Assembly: GCF_001941625.1 (NCBI RefSeq)
Contig: NZ_CP016076.1
Span: forward strand, 6,618,001 to 6,682,000
Source: Actinoalloteichus fjordicus
Lineage (GTDB): Bacteria; Actinomycetota; Actinomycetes; Mycobacteriales; Pseudonocardiaceae
DNA: 64,000 nucleotides
Direction of reading: 5' to 3'
How positions within the stretch are numbered: position 1 is the first letter of the stretch; each line of letters begins with the position of its first letter. The position numbers were made by a program, and so were the translations under genes. Positions 56,321 through 64,000 of this stretch are shown piece by piece. The notes beneath the pieces were generated by a model. It saw only the letters and a program-made list of their open reading frames with translations. It did not search any database and was not told where the DNA came from.

Positions 56321-56360
56321 ATTCGGCCCCGACACCGCCGAAGCGGTGCCGGGGCCGAAT
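56321..56360. terminator. Two-way hairpin terminator
   Basis: 18-nt arms (ATTCGGCCCCGACACCGC and its near complement, one mismatch) with a 4-nt loop, between the convergent GCS2-type and MFS genes. Confidence 0.75.
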
Positions 56361-56405
56361 CGGTTCCCGAACTGACTGCCGCTCCCACCACGAAGCGAAC
56401 TAGGA

Positions 56406-56424
56406 TTAGGTTAGCCTAAGTTTC
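56406..56424. promoter_or_regulatory. DtxR/IdeR-like iron box at MFS gene end
   Basis: TTAGGTTAGCCTAAGTTTC matches 16 of 19 positions of the IdeR/DtxR consensus TTAGGTTAGSCTAACCTWA (from memory). It overlaps the stop codon (TAG) of the minus-strand MFS gene and is not in front of any visible gene. Confidence 0.45.
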
Positions 56425-58299
56425 CTTCCCTGCAAAGGGGTCCCGCACGTTCCGTCGACGTTCGTCTTCGTCCCCGGTCTCCGAGCCCGCCGGACTCGCC
56501 AGCGCAAGGCCGGCCGGGTGCGGGTCTAGAGCAGCTGCGGCAGGGCCGTCCGCATCGCGGTCGGCGTCGTCGTCTCGGGCTCCAGCAGCCTCGGTCCCGG
56601 CGCACTCGGCCCCGACAGACCCGGCCGCAGCGCACTCGCCCGCAGCAGACTCGGCCGCATCGGCACGGACCGCACCAGACTCGGCCGCGTCGGACCGGGC
56701 CGCGGCGATGCAGTCGGTCTTGGCGGAGCCGGGCAGTGCCTCAGCAGGCACGGACAACTCCGGGACCGCGACCTCGGGCATCGCGACGTCGGGAACCGGC
56801 GCCCGCTCGGCGACCTCGCCACCCGGCGCGGTCGCCTCGGTCGCCCGCGCCGACGCCACGTCCCCCGCGTCCGACGTCGTCGCACCGTCCGCCTGCCGCG
56901 CCCGATCCGACGCGACGTCGGCGGCCGTCGGCAGCCCGCCGTCGGCACCGGCCCGCCGCCTGCTCAGCACGGTGCGCAGCCGCACGCCGGTCACCCTGGC
57001 CAGGACCACGCCGCCCGCCACCGAGGCCAGCAGCGAGATCACCCCGCCCACGATGATCGGTGACGGGACGGTGACCCGTTCGGCCAGCCAGCCGGACAGG
57101 GTGCTGCCCAACGGCATCCCGCCGAGCAGCACGAGCATGTACAGCCCCATGACCCGACCGCGCATCGTCGGCTCCACCGTGAGCTGGACGGTGGCATTCG
57201 CCGACAGGTTGAAGGTCATGAAGGTGATGCCGACCGGAATCAGCAGCAGGCCGAAGGACCAGAACTCCGGCATCAGCCCCACCACCACCGACAGCAGGCC
57301 GAAGGCCGCGCCCGCGGTCAGCAGCAGCCGGAGCCTCGGCCTGCCGTTCCTGCTCCGCCGAGCGGCCAGTGCGGCCCCGCTCAGCGTCCCGACGGCCATC
57401 AGCATCGAGAGCTGCCCCAGGCCTTCCGGCCCGGTCTGGAAGAAGTTGTTCGCCATGACCGGCAGCGTCGTGTTGTAGTTCATACCGAACGTGCTGACCA
57501 GGAAGACCAGGGCCATCAACACCGTCAGGTCGGGTCTGCTGCGCACGTATCGCAGTCCCTCGCGGAGCTGCCCTCTGCCTCGGGGCACCGGCGGCGATCG
57601 GTGCAGTTTCGCGGTGTCCATCAGCAGCAGGACGAGGATCACCGCCCCGACACTGGCGGCATTGGCCACGAACAGCCAGCCGGTGCCGATCGCCGCGATC
57701 ACGTAACCGGCGACACCGGGTCCGATGATCCGCGCGGTGTTGAAGGTCATCGAGTTCAGGGCGACGGCGTTGGCCACCTGCTCACGCCCGACCATCTCCA
57801 TGACGAACGACTGCCGGGCAGGCGTCTCCACGGCGGTGATGCAGCCGAGGAGGAGACAGAACAGGTACACGTGCCACAGCACGACCACGCCGGTGAGATC
57901 CAGGAGGCCGAGGCCGAGCGCACAGAGGCCCACCCCGGTCTGCACCACGAGCAGGATCTTGCGTTTGTCTAGGCGGTCGGCCAGCACGCCTGCCCACAGC
58001 GTGAGCGCCAGGGTGGGCAGGAACTGCAGCGCGATGGCGAAGCCCAACGCCACCGGGCTGTCGCCGGACAGCTTGAGCACCAGCCAGTCCTGGGCGATGC
58101 GCTGCATCCAGGTGCCGATCAACGAGATGATCTGCCCGCTGGCGTAGAGCCGGTAGTTGCGCACCCGCAGGGAGGCGAACATGCCCGCCTTCCTCGGCGG
58201 CCGCACTCGGCGACCGGGCGGCGGCAGGGTCGGATTCGCCTCGGCGGGGTGGGGTCCGTTCGCGGGCTTGCCGGCGTCGTCGGATGCGTACGCCGGCAT
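56416..58299 (-). CDS. EntS-like MFS exporter with Ala-rich C-terminal tail
   Basis: A 627-residue MFS transporter with 12 helices (about 40-430), including GQIISLIGTWMQRIAQDWLV, FLPTLALTLWAGVLADRLDK and RGRVMGLYMLVLLGGMPLGS. It resembles EntS-type exporters. The tail (about 440-627) is a long acidic, low-complexity region with repeats around DAAES and AAGSVGAE. Its start is the ATG at 58299. It lies 55 nt after the MarR regulator on the same strand, so it is likely controlled by it. A paralogue is at 39822. Confidence 0.9.
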   Translation of the reverse strand: MPAYASDDAGKPANGPHPAEANPTLPPPGRRVRPPRKAGMFASLRVRNYRLYASGQIISLIGTWMQRIAQDWLVLKLSGDSPVALGFAIALQFLPTLALTLWAGVLADRLDKRKILLVVQTGVGLCALGLGLLDLTGVVVLWHVYLFCLLLGCITAVETPARQSFVMEMVGREQVANAVALNSMTFNTARIIGPGVAGYVIAAIGTGWLFVANAASVGAVILVLLLMDTAKLHRSPPVPRGRGQLREGLRYVRSRPDLTVLMALVFLVSTFGMNYNTTLPVMANNFFQTGPEGLGQLSMLMAVGTLSGAALAARRSRNGRPRLRLLLTAGAAFGLLSVVVGLMPEFWSFGLLLIPVGITFMTFNLSANATVQLTVEPTMRGRVMGLYMLVLLGGMPLGSTLSGWLAERVTVPSPIIVGGVISLLASVAGGVVLARVTGVRLRTVLSRRRAGADGGLPTAADVASDRARQADGATTSDAGDVASARATEATAPGGEVAERAPVPDVAMPEVAVPELSVPAEALPGSAKTDCIAAARSDAAESGAVRADAAESAAGECAAAGSVGAECAGTEAAGARDDDADRDADGPAAAALDPHPAGLALASPAGSETGDEDERRRNVRDPFAGKET

Positions 58300-58354
58300 G
58301 ACTCAGCGCGCTTCTTTCGCGTCTCGCGGTGCGGCGCTCGGGCAGGTCATCCGA

Positions 58355-58783
58355 TCAGCTCCCCGCCACTCGCTCGATGATCTCCGCCGCGCGAGACAGC
58401 ACCACGCGCTCGGAGTCGTCGAGTTCGGCCAGCTTCCGCTCCAGCCACCGTTCCCGCGCGCTCACCTCGGCCTTGATGTAGCCCTTGCCCGAAGGGGTCA
58501 TCTCGACGATCGCCTGCCTGCCGTCGGTCGGATGCGGGCGCCTGCTGACGAATCCGGCGTCCTCCAGCGCGCTGATCACGCGGGTCATCGACGGCGGCTG
58601 CACGTTCTCCTTGGCGGCCAGCTCCCCAGGAGTCAGCGGCCCGCACTTGTGCAGGCAGGAGAGCGCGGAGAGCTGAGTGAGCGTCGCCGAGGAGTCAGCA
58701 CGCTGGGCCCGAAGCCTGCGGTTGAGCCGCACCACCGCCACGCGGAGTCTGCTGGCAAGACCGGAGTCGTCAAAATCCGACAC
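58355..58783 (-). CDS. MarR-family transcriptional regulator
   Basis: A 142-residue winged-helix regulator. The DNA-binding region reads GPLTPGELAAKENVQPPSMT and RVISALEDAGFVSRRPHPTD, with the wing GRQAIVEMT. It resembles M. tuberculosis Rv0880. The GTG at 58783 has TAGGCT 6 nt upstream and is probably leaderless. The MFS exporter gene follows, so the pair is a likely drug-response unit; the ligand is unknown. Confidence 0.9.
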   Translation of the reverse strand: MSDFDDSGLASRLRVAVVRLNRRLRAQRADSSATLTQLSALSCLHKCGPLTPGELAAKENVQPPSMTRVISALEDAGFVSRRPHPTDGRQAIVEMTPSGKGYIKAEVSARERWLERKLAELDDSERVVLSRAAEIIERVAGS

Positions 58784-58789
58784 CTCGTT

Positions 58790-58795
58790 AGCCTA
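58790..58795 (-). promoter_or_regulatory. -10 box for leaderless marR gene
   Basis: TAGGCT on the minus strand, 6 nt before the GTG at 58783. Confidence 0.5.
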
Positions 58796-58963
58796 CCTCA
58801 CTATCTGGGGCGCTCAGCACGTCGCGAGCTCCGTCTCAAGCGATCCTTGCTCATGTCTCGAGGATCCGTCGGAGTGACCGCCCCCACACAACCGGGCAGG
58901 CGGCCCCACGGCGAGCCGACGACTGCGAGCTCCGGCCTCGGCTGCCCGGGACCGGGAGCTCCC

Positions 58964-60538
58964 TCAGGAGGCGAACAGCTCCTGAATCGGGCCGACCGCG
59001 AAGTAGAGGACGAAGGCGCCCGCGACCACCCAGAGCAGCGGATGGATGCCGCGTGCCTTCCCGGTCGCCGCGCGCAGCAGCACGTAGCTGACGAAGCCCG
59101 CGCCGATGCCGTTGGCGATCGAGTAGGTGAACGGCATCACCACGATGGTCAGGAATGCGGGCAGGGCGAGGGTGAAGTCGGTGAAGTCGATGTGCCGAAC
59201 CTGACCAATCATCAACGCACCCACCACCACCAGCGCCGGAGCCGCCGCCTCGATCGGCACGACCTGGTAGAGCGGGGTGAGGAACATCGCGGCCAGGAAG
59301 AGCACGCCGGTCACCACGTTCGCCAGGCCGGTACGGGCGCCCTCGGCGATGCCCGCCGCCGACTCGACGAACACCGTGTTCGACGAGGCCGAGGCCGCGC
59401 CGCCCGCCACCGCGCCGACGCCCTCCACGAACAGCGCCTTGCCGACGCCGGGGAGTTGGTCGTTCTTGTCGATGAGGCCCGCCTCCTTGCCCAGGCCGGT
59501 GAAGGTGCCCATCGCATCGAAGAAGTTCGCCAGGAGAAGAGTGAAGACCAGCAGGCAGACCGTGATGATCGGGAGCCGGACGAAGGCGCCGAGCGAGAAG
59601 TCGCCGACCAGCGACAGATCGGGCAGCGAGAAGACGTCCGAGGGCAGTGACGGGTAGCTCAGGCTCCAACCGGTCGCGTTGTCCGGCCCGCCCCGCCCCG
59701 CGTCCACCAGCGGTTCGATCGCGATCGACAGCACGGAGGCGGCGGCGACGCCGATCAGGATCGCGCCCCGCACCTTCCTCGCGACCAGGATGCCGGTGAG
59801 CAGCAGGCCGAAGACGAAGACGGCGGTGGGCCAGGAGGCCACCGAGCCGTCGATCCCCAGGCCCACCGGGACGGTGGTGCCTGCCGCGTCGGGCAGCCTG
59901 CGCACGAAGCCTGCGTCCACCAGGCCGATGAAGCAGATGAACGCGCCGATGCCTGCCGCGATCGCCGCCTTCAACGGCGGCGGCACCGCGTTGAAGACCG
60001 CCGTGCGGAAGCCGGTCGCCACCAGGATGAGGATCAGCACCCCGTTGACGACGACCAGACCCATCGCCTCCGCCCAGGTCACCTGCGGGACGATCGTCAC
60101 GGCCACCAGCGTGTTGATGCCCAGCCCGGCGGCGAAGCCGAACGGATAGTTGGCGATCAGCCCGAAGAGCAGGGTCATCACGCCCGCGACCAGTGCGGTC
60201 ACCGCCGCCACCTGCGGCACGGTGAGGATGCCGCCCAGGACGTCGGTCTTGGCACTGGGATCGTCGGCGGCGAAGCTGCCCAGGATCAGCGGGTTGAGCA
60301 CGATGATGTAGGCCATCGTGACGAAGGTGACCAGCCCGCCGCGAACCTCCCGGCCCACCGAAGAGCCCCGCTCGGAGATCTTGAAGAACCGATCCAGCAC
60401 CGAGCCGCGACCTCGGGCGTTCGCCGGGTCGCCGGAGGCGGCGGCCTGCGTCTCGGCGGCGCCCGCCCCTGACGACCCCGCAGGCGTGGCGGACTGCTCC
60501 GCCGAGCCCTCTGGCCGATCCTCCTGCGCCGAAGCCAT
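58964..60538 (-). CDS. NCS2-family purine permease
   Basis: A 524-residue membrane transporter for adenine, guanine or hypoxanthine, of the AzgA/PbuG subgroup. A disordered N-terminus (about 1-45) is followed by 12-14 helices. Typical features are SSVGREVRGGLVTFVTMAYI, the region YPFGFAAGLGINTLVAVTIV, ANFFDAMGTFTGLGKEAGL and GGAASASSNTVFVESAAGIA. The ATG at 60538 follows AAGGAG by 6 nt; the frame opens further upstream but lacks a ribosome site there. It is divergent from the DUF2530 gene. Confidence 0.92.
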   Translation of the reverse strand: MASAQEDRPEGSAEQSATPAGSSGAGAAETQAAASGDPANARGRGSVLDRFFKISERGSSVGREVRGGLVTFVTMAYIIVLNPLILGSFAADDPSAKTDVLGGILTVPQVAAVTALVAGVMTLLFGLIANYPFGFAAGLGINTLVAVTIVPQVTWAEAMGLVVVNGVLILILVATGFRTAVFNAVPPPLKAAIAAGIGAFICFIGLVDAGFVRRLPDAAGTTVPVGLGIDGSVASWPTAVFVFGLLLTGILVARKVRGAILIGVAAASVLSIAIEPLVDAGRGGPDNATGWSLSYPSLPSDVFSLPDLSLVGDFSLGAFVRLPIITVCLLVFTLLLANFFDAMGTFTGLGKEAGLIDKNDQLPGVGKALFVEGVGAVAGGAASASSNTVFVESAAGIAEGARTGLANVVTGVLFLAAMFLTPLYQVVPIEAAAPALVVVGALMIGQVRHIDFTDFTLALPAFLTIVVMPFTYSIANGIGAGFVSYVLLRAATGKARGIHPLLWVVAGAFVLYFAVGPIQELFAS

Positions 60539-60794
60539 CTGCACTCCTTGGTCCTGACCTGCCCTGCGGCAGCGACGATCCTGCTCTGCGGCAGCGACGA
60601 TGCAACCGACGAGACGGTACGGGCTCGGCGTGACCGGTCTGCATCGCCCTGGCCATGCTCGGCGCCACACGAAGGAGACCCGCCTCACTCGCTGATCAGC
60701 CTCGACGCTCGCACAGGCACCCGCTCCGCACCCGGGCGGTTCCGCCGAACGGGGCGGGTCGAGCGACAACGCCCGGACCCGACGTCGAAGGGCG

Positions 60795-60800
60795 TAACCT
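60795..60800 (+). promoter_or_regulatory. -10 box for leaderless DUF2530 gene
   Basis: TAACCT, 7 nt before the GTG at 60808. Confidence 0.5.
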
Positions 60801-60807
60801 GCACCTC

Positions 60808-61101
60808 GTGCCAGAACCGACCGAAATCGAACCTCCCCCAGCCCCCCGGCAGTGGAAGACTCCGCCACCACTGAACCCCCGGCTCGCCGAGCCGGACCCG
60901 GTGGTCCTGGTCGGGACCGGCATGTGGGGCCTCGCCAGCGTCGTGCTGCTGCTGGTGAACCTGATGACGGACTTCGACGTCTCGATCTGGCTCTGGACCG
61001 GCCTGGCGGGCACCGTGCTCGGCCTGCTCGGCTACGGCGTCCTCCGGTGGCAGCGCGCCGCCGCCCGCAGCGGCTCCCGCTCGGCGCAGACCGGGGTCTG
61101 A
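60808..61101 (+). CDS. DUF2530 membrane protein
   Basis: A 97-residue protein with a Pro-rich N-terminus (PEPTEIEPPPAPRQWKTPPP) and two membrane helices (about 35-53 and 58-78). The opening and the motif LAEPDPVVLVGTGMWGLASV match DUF2530, which in M. tuberculosis is Rv0879c, next to the MarR/SpoU/DUF2537 group also seen here. Function unknown. The GTG at 60808 has TAACCT 7 nt upstream; the open frame extends to 60655. Confidence 0.83.
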   Translation: MPEPTEIEPPPAPRQWKTPPPLNPRLAEPDPVVLVGTGMWGLASVVLLLVNLMTDFDVSIWLWTGLAGTVLGLLGYGVLRWQRAAARSGSRSAQTGV

Positions 61102-61332
61102 CTCTCCTCTCGGGTCCGCATCCCGCCGCACGGCCCGCTTCACCCGCGACGACCTCCGGGTCACCGCGACCGGAACGGCCGCTGCACACAGACCCTGCCG
61201 ACATATCGGCGCCGAATCCGCCGCGTGTCCAGCCGCACCCGAGGCGATTCGAGAACGCCCCGACACCTTCGGGATCTTCCCAGACACCGCAGCTGAGCAA
61301 GCCGGTGCGCCCCGCCCGCCTAGGGGGACGGA

Positions 61333-64000
61333 TCAGCCCAACAGGCCGACGGCGGTGGACTCGATGAGCAGCGCGGCGATGAGGTGCCGCTGCGACCAGC
61401 GATCCAGCCGCCAGGCCAGCGCGCGAGCCAGTCCCTCATGGGTGTCGGCCGCATGCACGCCGCCGTCCTCGTCGACCCACCACGGCACCTGATGCTCGAC
61501 GTCACGGGATCGCACCGGCAGCTTCTCGTGCAGCCACAGCACACCGTCCGGGACGCGGACGCCCATCAGGTCGACCACGCGGGCGATGCCGTCGTGGGCC
61601 GCCCAGTCGATCGGACGGCCTGGCTCGGCGACGCGACCCGCCCACTCGTCCGAGGCGAACGGCAGGTCCAGCAGTTCGGCCAACTCCACCGCGCCGCCCG
61701 GCTCCGCCCCAGCCCTGAGGCTGCCGAGATCACCCGGCGCGACCTGGCTCCCGGCGCCCTGCTGCCGGGGCCCGCCTTCGTCGTCGGCGAACGGGTCCGG
61801 CTCGGCGACGGCGACACAGCTCGCGGGATCGCCGACGGCCAGCAGCCACGGCTCGTCGAGCACCACGACGTCCTCGGCGGCGGCCACCGCGCCGGTCAGC
61901 GTGCGCAGCGAGTCCGGCGGATCGATCCGCGCCGCGTCGATCAGCCCGGCGGCGACCGCATCGGCCAGCGCCCGATGGACGCGCAGGGCGGTCCCGGCCG
62001 AGACCGAGAGTTCCGAGTCGGCCAGCCGAGCGAGCAGCTCCACCGCATCCGCGTTCCCGGTGATCAGCAACTCGGTGCGGACACCGGCCGCCACCAACAG
62101 TTCCTCGTCGGTCTCGGCGAGTACGGCCTCGGGAACCGGGTCGTAGAGCCCCGCGAGTTCACCAGCGCTCGGCAGCCGCCACTGCCTGGGCGGACGTCCG
62201 GCAAGCGACGCGTAGCGGGCCAGCCACCAAGCGGTGTAGCCGGGTGCACGCACCGCCCGCCAGGTGGCGGGCTCCGCGCGCAGCAGCCGCAGCGCGGCGG
62301 GCCAGGCATGGGCGGCGACGAGGTCGAGATCGCGCACCGCGATCAGTTCGGCAGGCGGCTCCGCATCGCCGTCGACGTCGGCCCACCAGAGTTCCTCGTC
62401 GGCCAGGTCGTGATCGGGTCCGTCGGGTGACTCGACCGTCAGCACGCTGAAACCGCTGATCACGCCGACGCGACGCAGCACGTCCACCGGGATGCGGTCG
62501 GCGACCGACGCGGCGAGCACGCCCAGCCCGGCGTCCTCGTCGAGCACCGAGGCCAGCGGGGCGTCGGGCAGCATCAACTCGTCGGCGGCCCGCAGCTCAC
62601 CGGTCGTCGCGGGCAGGGGCAGCGATGCGAGCCAGGGCCTCGGGCCGTCCCCCGCCCTCGCGACCAGCCCAAGCACCAGGTCGACGAGCGCGGTGACCTC
62701 GCCGCCCGCCTCGGCCTCGTCGAGTCCGATGAGCACGGCCTGTCGCACCGGATCGGAGTCCAGCAGATCCACCGGGCCCGCTCGCACGGCGCCGAGCGTC
62801 TCCAGCAGGGGATGCACCGCGTCGGGGTGCGCGATCCGGAGGCCCGTCACGTCGACCACCGTCGTCTCGGTGAGCGCGGCCAGCTCCGGGTCGGGCAGCA
62901 GCACGTCTCGAGGCCCGGTGACCGTGCGACCGTCCACCAGCGGCACAGGCAGCGCGCCCAACTCGTCGCGGCGGGTCGCGGGCCCCTCGGCGATCGGGAC
63001 CAGCGCGGTGTAGAGCCGCCGCCACCACCGGGGTTCGCGTCGCAGGCCGGACAGCTCCGCGACGACCTCGGCAGGCCCGAGTCGGCGCACGCCCAGCGCA
63101 GACAGCACCGCCGTGTGCCGAGCCTCGCCGAGGCCTGCGGACAACAGTCCGGGGATCACCTCGGCGAGCAGTTCGATCAGCTCGGGCGTGCCGTCCTCGA
63201 TCACCACGGCTCGGCGGGCGGTCACCTCGGCGCCGGTCGCGGCGGGCAGCCAGGCCGCCTCGCGCAGGGCGGGCAGCAGTCGATCTCGCAGCACCTCGTC
63301 CAGCTCGGAACGGGGGAAGCCCGGTGCGGGCACCACGGCGATCCGACGATCGGGCGCCAGCGCGGCGGGCAGCTCGGCATAGGTCTGTGCGGCGCGGTCC
63401 AGGACCGCGTCGAGCGCGGTGCCCGGCCGGACCCGCCTGCGGTCGGCTTCGAGCGGGACCGTGGCCAGCAGGCGTGCGGGCAGCGAGAGCAGGTCGTCGG
63501 TGGGGGTCGGCGCGTGCAGTCGATCGGCGGCCTGGGGTTCCGGCGTCCCGTCGGCATCCACCGGCAGTGCCCAGCAGACCGACCAGCGACGACGTCGCCG
63601 GGCCTCCGCCCCGGACTCGCCGAGCTCGTCCTCGGTCAACACTCCGTCGGAGCGTCTGCACAGCCAGTGCCGAGGCCCGGCGGGCCCGTGCACCGTCACG
63701 CGTCCGTCAGCGTGATCCTCGCGCCGCCACGACCGGTCCTCGATCTCGATCCTGACCAGTCCCGGCAGAGCCAACAGCAGGTCGGCGGCCTGCTCGGCAC
63801 AGGCCGAGAGCACGGCCGCGCCGTCGACCTCGGCGCGCAGGGGAAGGCGCACCTCGGTCTCGAAACCCGCGGGCGGCGGCTCCGCCGACTCGACCGGCCA
63901 GACCAGGCGCAGCACCGGGACGGTGTGGTCCCGCTCGGCGGACTCGGCTGCCAGTGCGGGTTCGCCCGCGACGATCGCGCCGGTCCGGGCGGCGGAGAAG
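61333..64000 (-). CDS. Sacsin/Hsp90-like ATPase protein, C-terminal part (runs off window)
   Basis: A long protein whose 5' end lies beyond base 64000; 888 codons are visible with no stop. The right edge reads FSAARTGAIVAGEPAL, the end of an N-terminal ATPase (GHKL/sacsin-like) domain. The rest (LRLVWPVESAEPPPAGFETE onward) is a large C-terminal region of repeating helical and beta segments with no known catalytic motif. Such actinobacterial proteins are often called HSP90-like or sacsin N-terminal ATP-binding proteins. The role is unknown. It stops at 61333 and is convergent with the DUF2530 gene. Confidence 0.82.
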   Translation of the reverse strand, partial: FSAARTGAIVAGEPALAAESAERDHTVPVLRLVWPVESAEPPPAGFETEVRLPLRAEVDGAAVLSACAEQAADLLLALPGLVRIEIEDRSWRREDHADGRVTVHGPAGPRHWLCRRSDGVLTEDELGESGAEARRRRRWSVCWALPVDADGTPEPQAADRLHAPTPTDDLLSLPARLLATVPLEADRRRVRPGTALDAVLDRAAQTYAELPAALAPDRRIAVVPAPGFPRSELDEVLRDRLLPALREAAWLPAATGAEVTARRAVVIEDGTPELIELLAEVIPGLLSAGLGEARHTAVLSALGVRRLGPAEVVAELSGLRREPRWWRRLYTALVPIAEGPATRRDELGALPVPLVDGRTVTGPRDVLLPDPELAALTETTVVDVTGLRIAHPDAVHPLLETLGAVRAGPVDLLDSDPVRQAVLIGLDEAEAGGEVTALVDLVLGLVARAGDGPRPWLASLPLPATTGELRAADELMLPDAPLASVLDEDAGLGVLAASVADRIPVDVLRRVGVISGFSVLTVESPDGPDHDLADEELWWADVDGDAEPPAELIAVRDLDLVAAHAWPAALRLLRAEPATWRAVRAPGYTAWWLARYASLAGRPPRQWRLPSAGELAGLYDPVPEAVLAETDEELLVAAGVRTELLITGNADAVELLARLADSELSVSAGTALRVHRALADAVAAGLIDAARIDPPDSLRTLTGAVAAAEDVVVLDEPWLLAVGDPASCVAVAEPDPFADDEGGPRQQGAGSQVAPGDLGSLRAGAEPGGAVELAELLDLPFASDEWAGRVAEPGRPIDWAAHDGIARVVDLMGVRVPDGVLWLHEKLPVRSRDVEHQVPWWVDEDGGVHAADTHEGLARALAWRLDRWSQRHLIAALLIESTAVGLLG

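Overview
The window is about 64 kb of very high-GC DNA with actinobacterial gene content: type VII (ESX) secretion parts, SepH, DUF574/Methyltransf_19 methyltransferases, XRE-DUF5753 regulators, F420/PPOX-type flavoproteins, DUF2537 and DUF2530 proteins, and many promoters that look leaderless (a TANNNT box 6-8 nt before the start codon). Gene content and repeat style suggest a Pseudonocardiaceae-type filamentous actinomycete. This is inference; no rRNA or tRNA gene is present to confirm it.

Layout. 1-4.0 kb: the edge of an ESX locus, with eccB facing away from eccE and an unknown ESX-linked gene. 4.4-18.5 kb: scattered single genes, namely an F420/PPOX flavoprotein, a VKOR disulfide enzyme, a VOC protein, a FadD-type acyl-CoA ligase, a DUF574 methyltransferase, a PAS protein whose GGDEF and EAL domains are both degenerate, a second PPOX protein, a DUF4232 lipoprotein, an O-methyltransferase, an unknown protein and an XRE-DUF5753 regulator. 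18.6-20.4 kb: a secreted M14 zinc carboxypeptidase. 20.7-25.7 kb: the most unusual locus. Two small helical proteins, a soluble FtsK/EccC-like ATPase that appears to hold three ATPase modules (only the middle one intact) and a small partner, followed by a GNAT enzyme. 25.7-30.7 kb: a quinone-oxidoreductase-like enzyme, a small Cys-rich protein, and a four-gene regulator, membrane protein and NatAB-type ABC cassette with overlapping genes. 30.8-43 kb, mostly minus strand: photolyase, citrate synthase, PfkB kinase, amidohydrolase, aldose 1-epimerase, APC permease, MFS exporter and PdxH. 43-64 kb: SerC, SepH, an OmpA/BON protein with a sunset-domain partner (Arf-like), a heterodimeric ABC exporter, DUF2537, a frameshifted SpoU/TrmH gene, a GCS2-type ligase, MFS plus MarR, an NCS2 purine permease, DUF2530 and the C-terminal part of a sacsin/Hsp90-like protein that runs off the right edge. 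Much of this right part recalls the M. tuberculosis Rv0879c-Rv0901 region (DUF2530, MarR, SpoU, DUF2537, SepH, SerC, OmpA-type), compared from memory.

A dispersed ~160-bp element with terminal inverted repeats beginning GAGCCTGTC occurs five times (16234, 18495, 20953, 35462, 42774). It is a MITE-like family; two copies are flanked by the duplication TCA. Copies sit at gene ends, and one supplies the stop codon of the gene it follows.

Possible functional links: SerC needs PLP and PdxH makes it, and the two genes are divergent neighbours separated by a MITE. The ESX genes at the left edge and the EccC-like locus at 21 kb may be distant relatives but share no visible operon.
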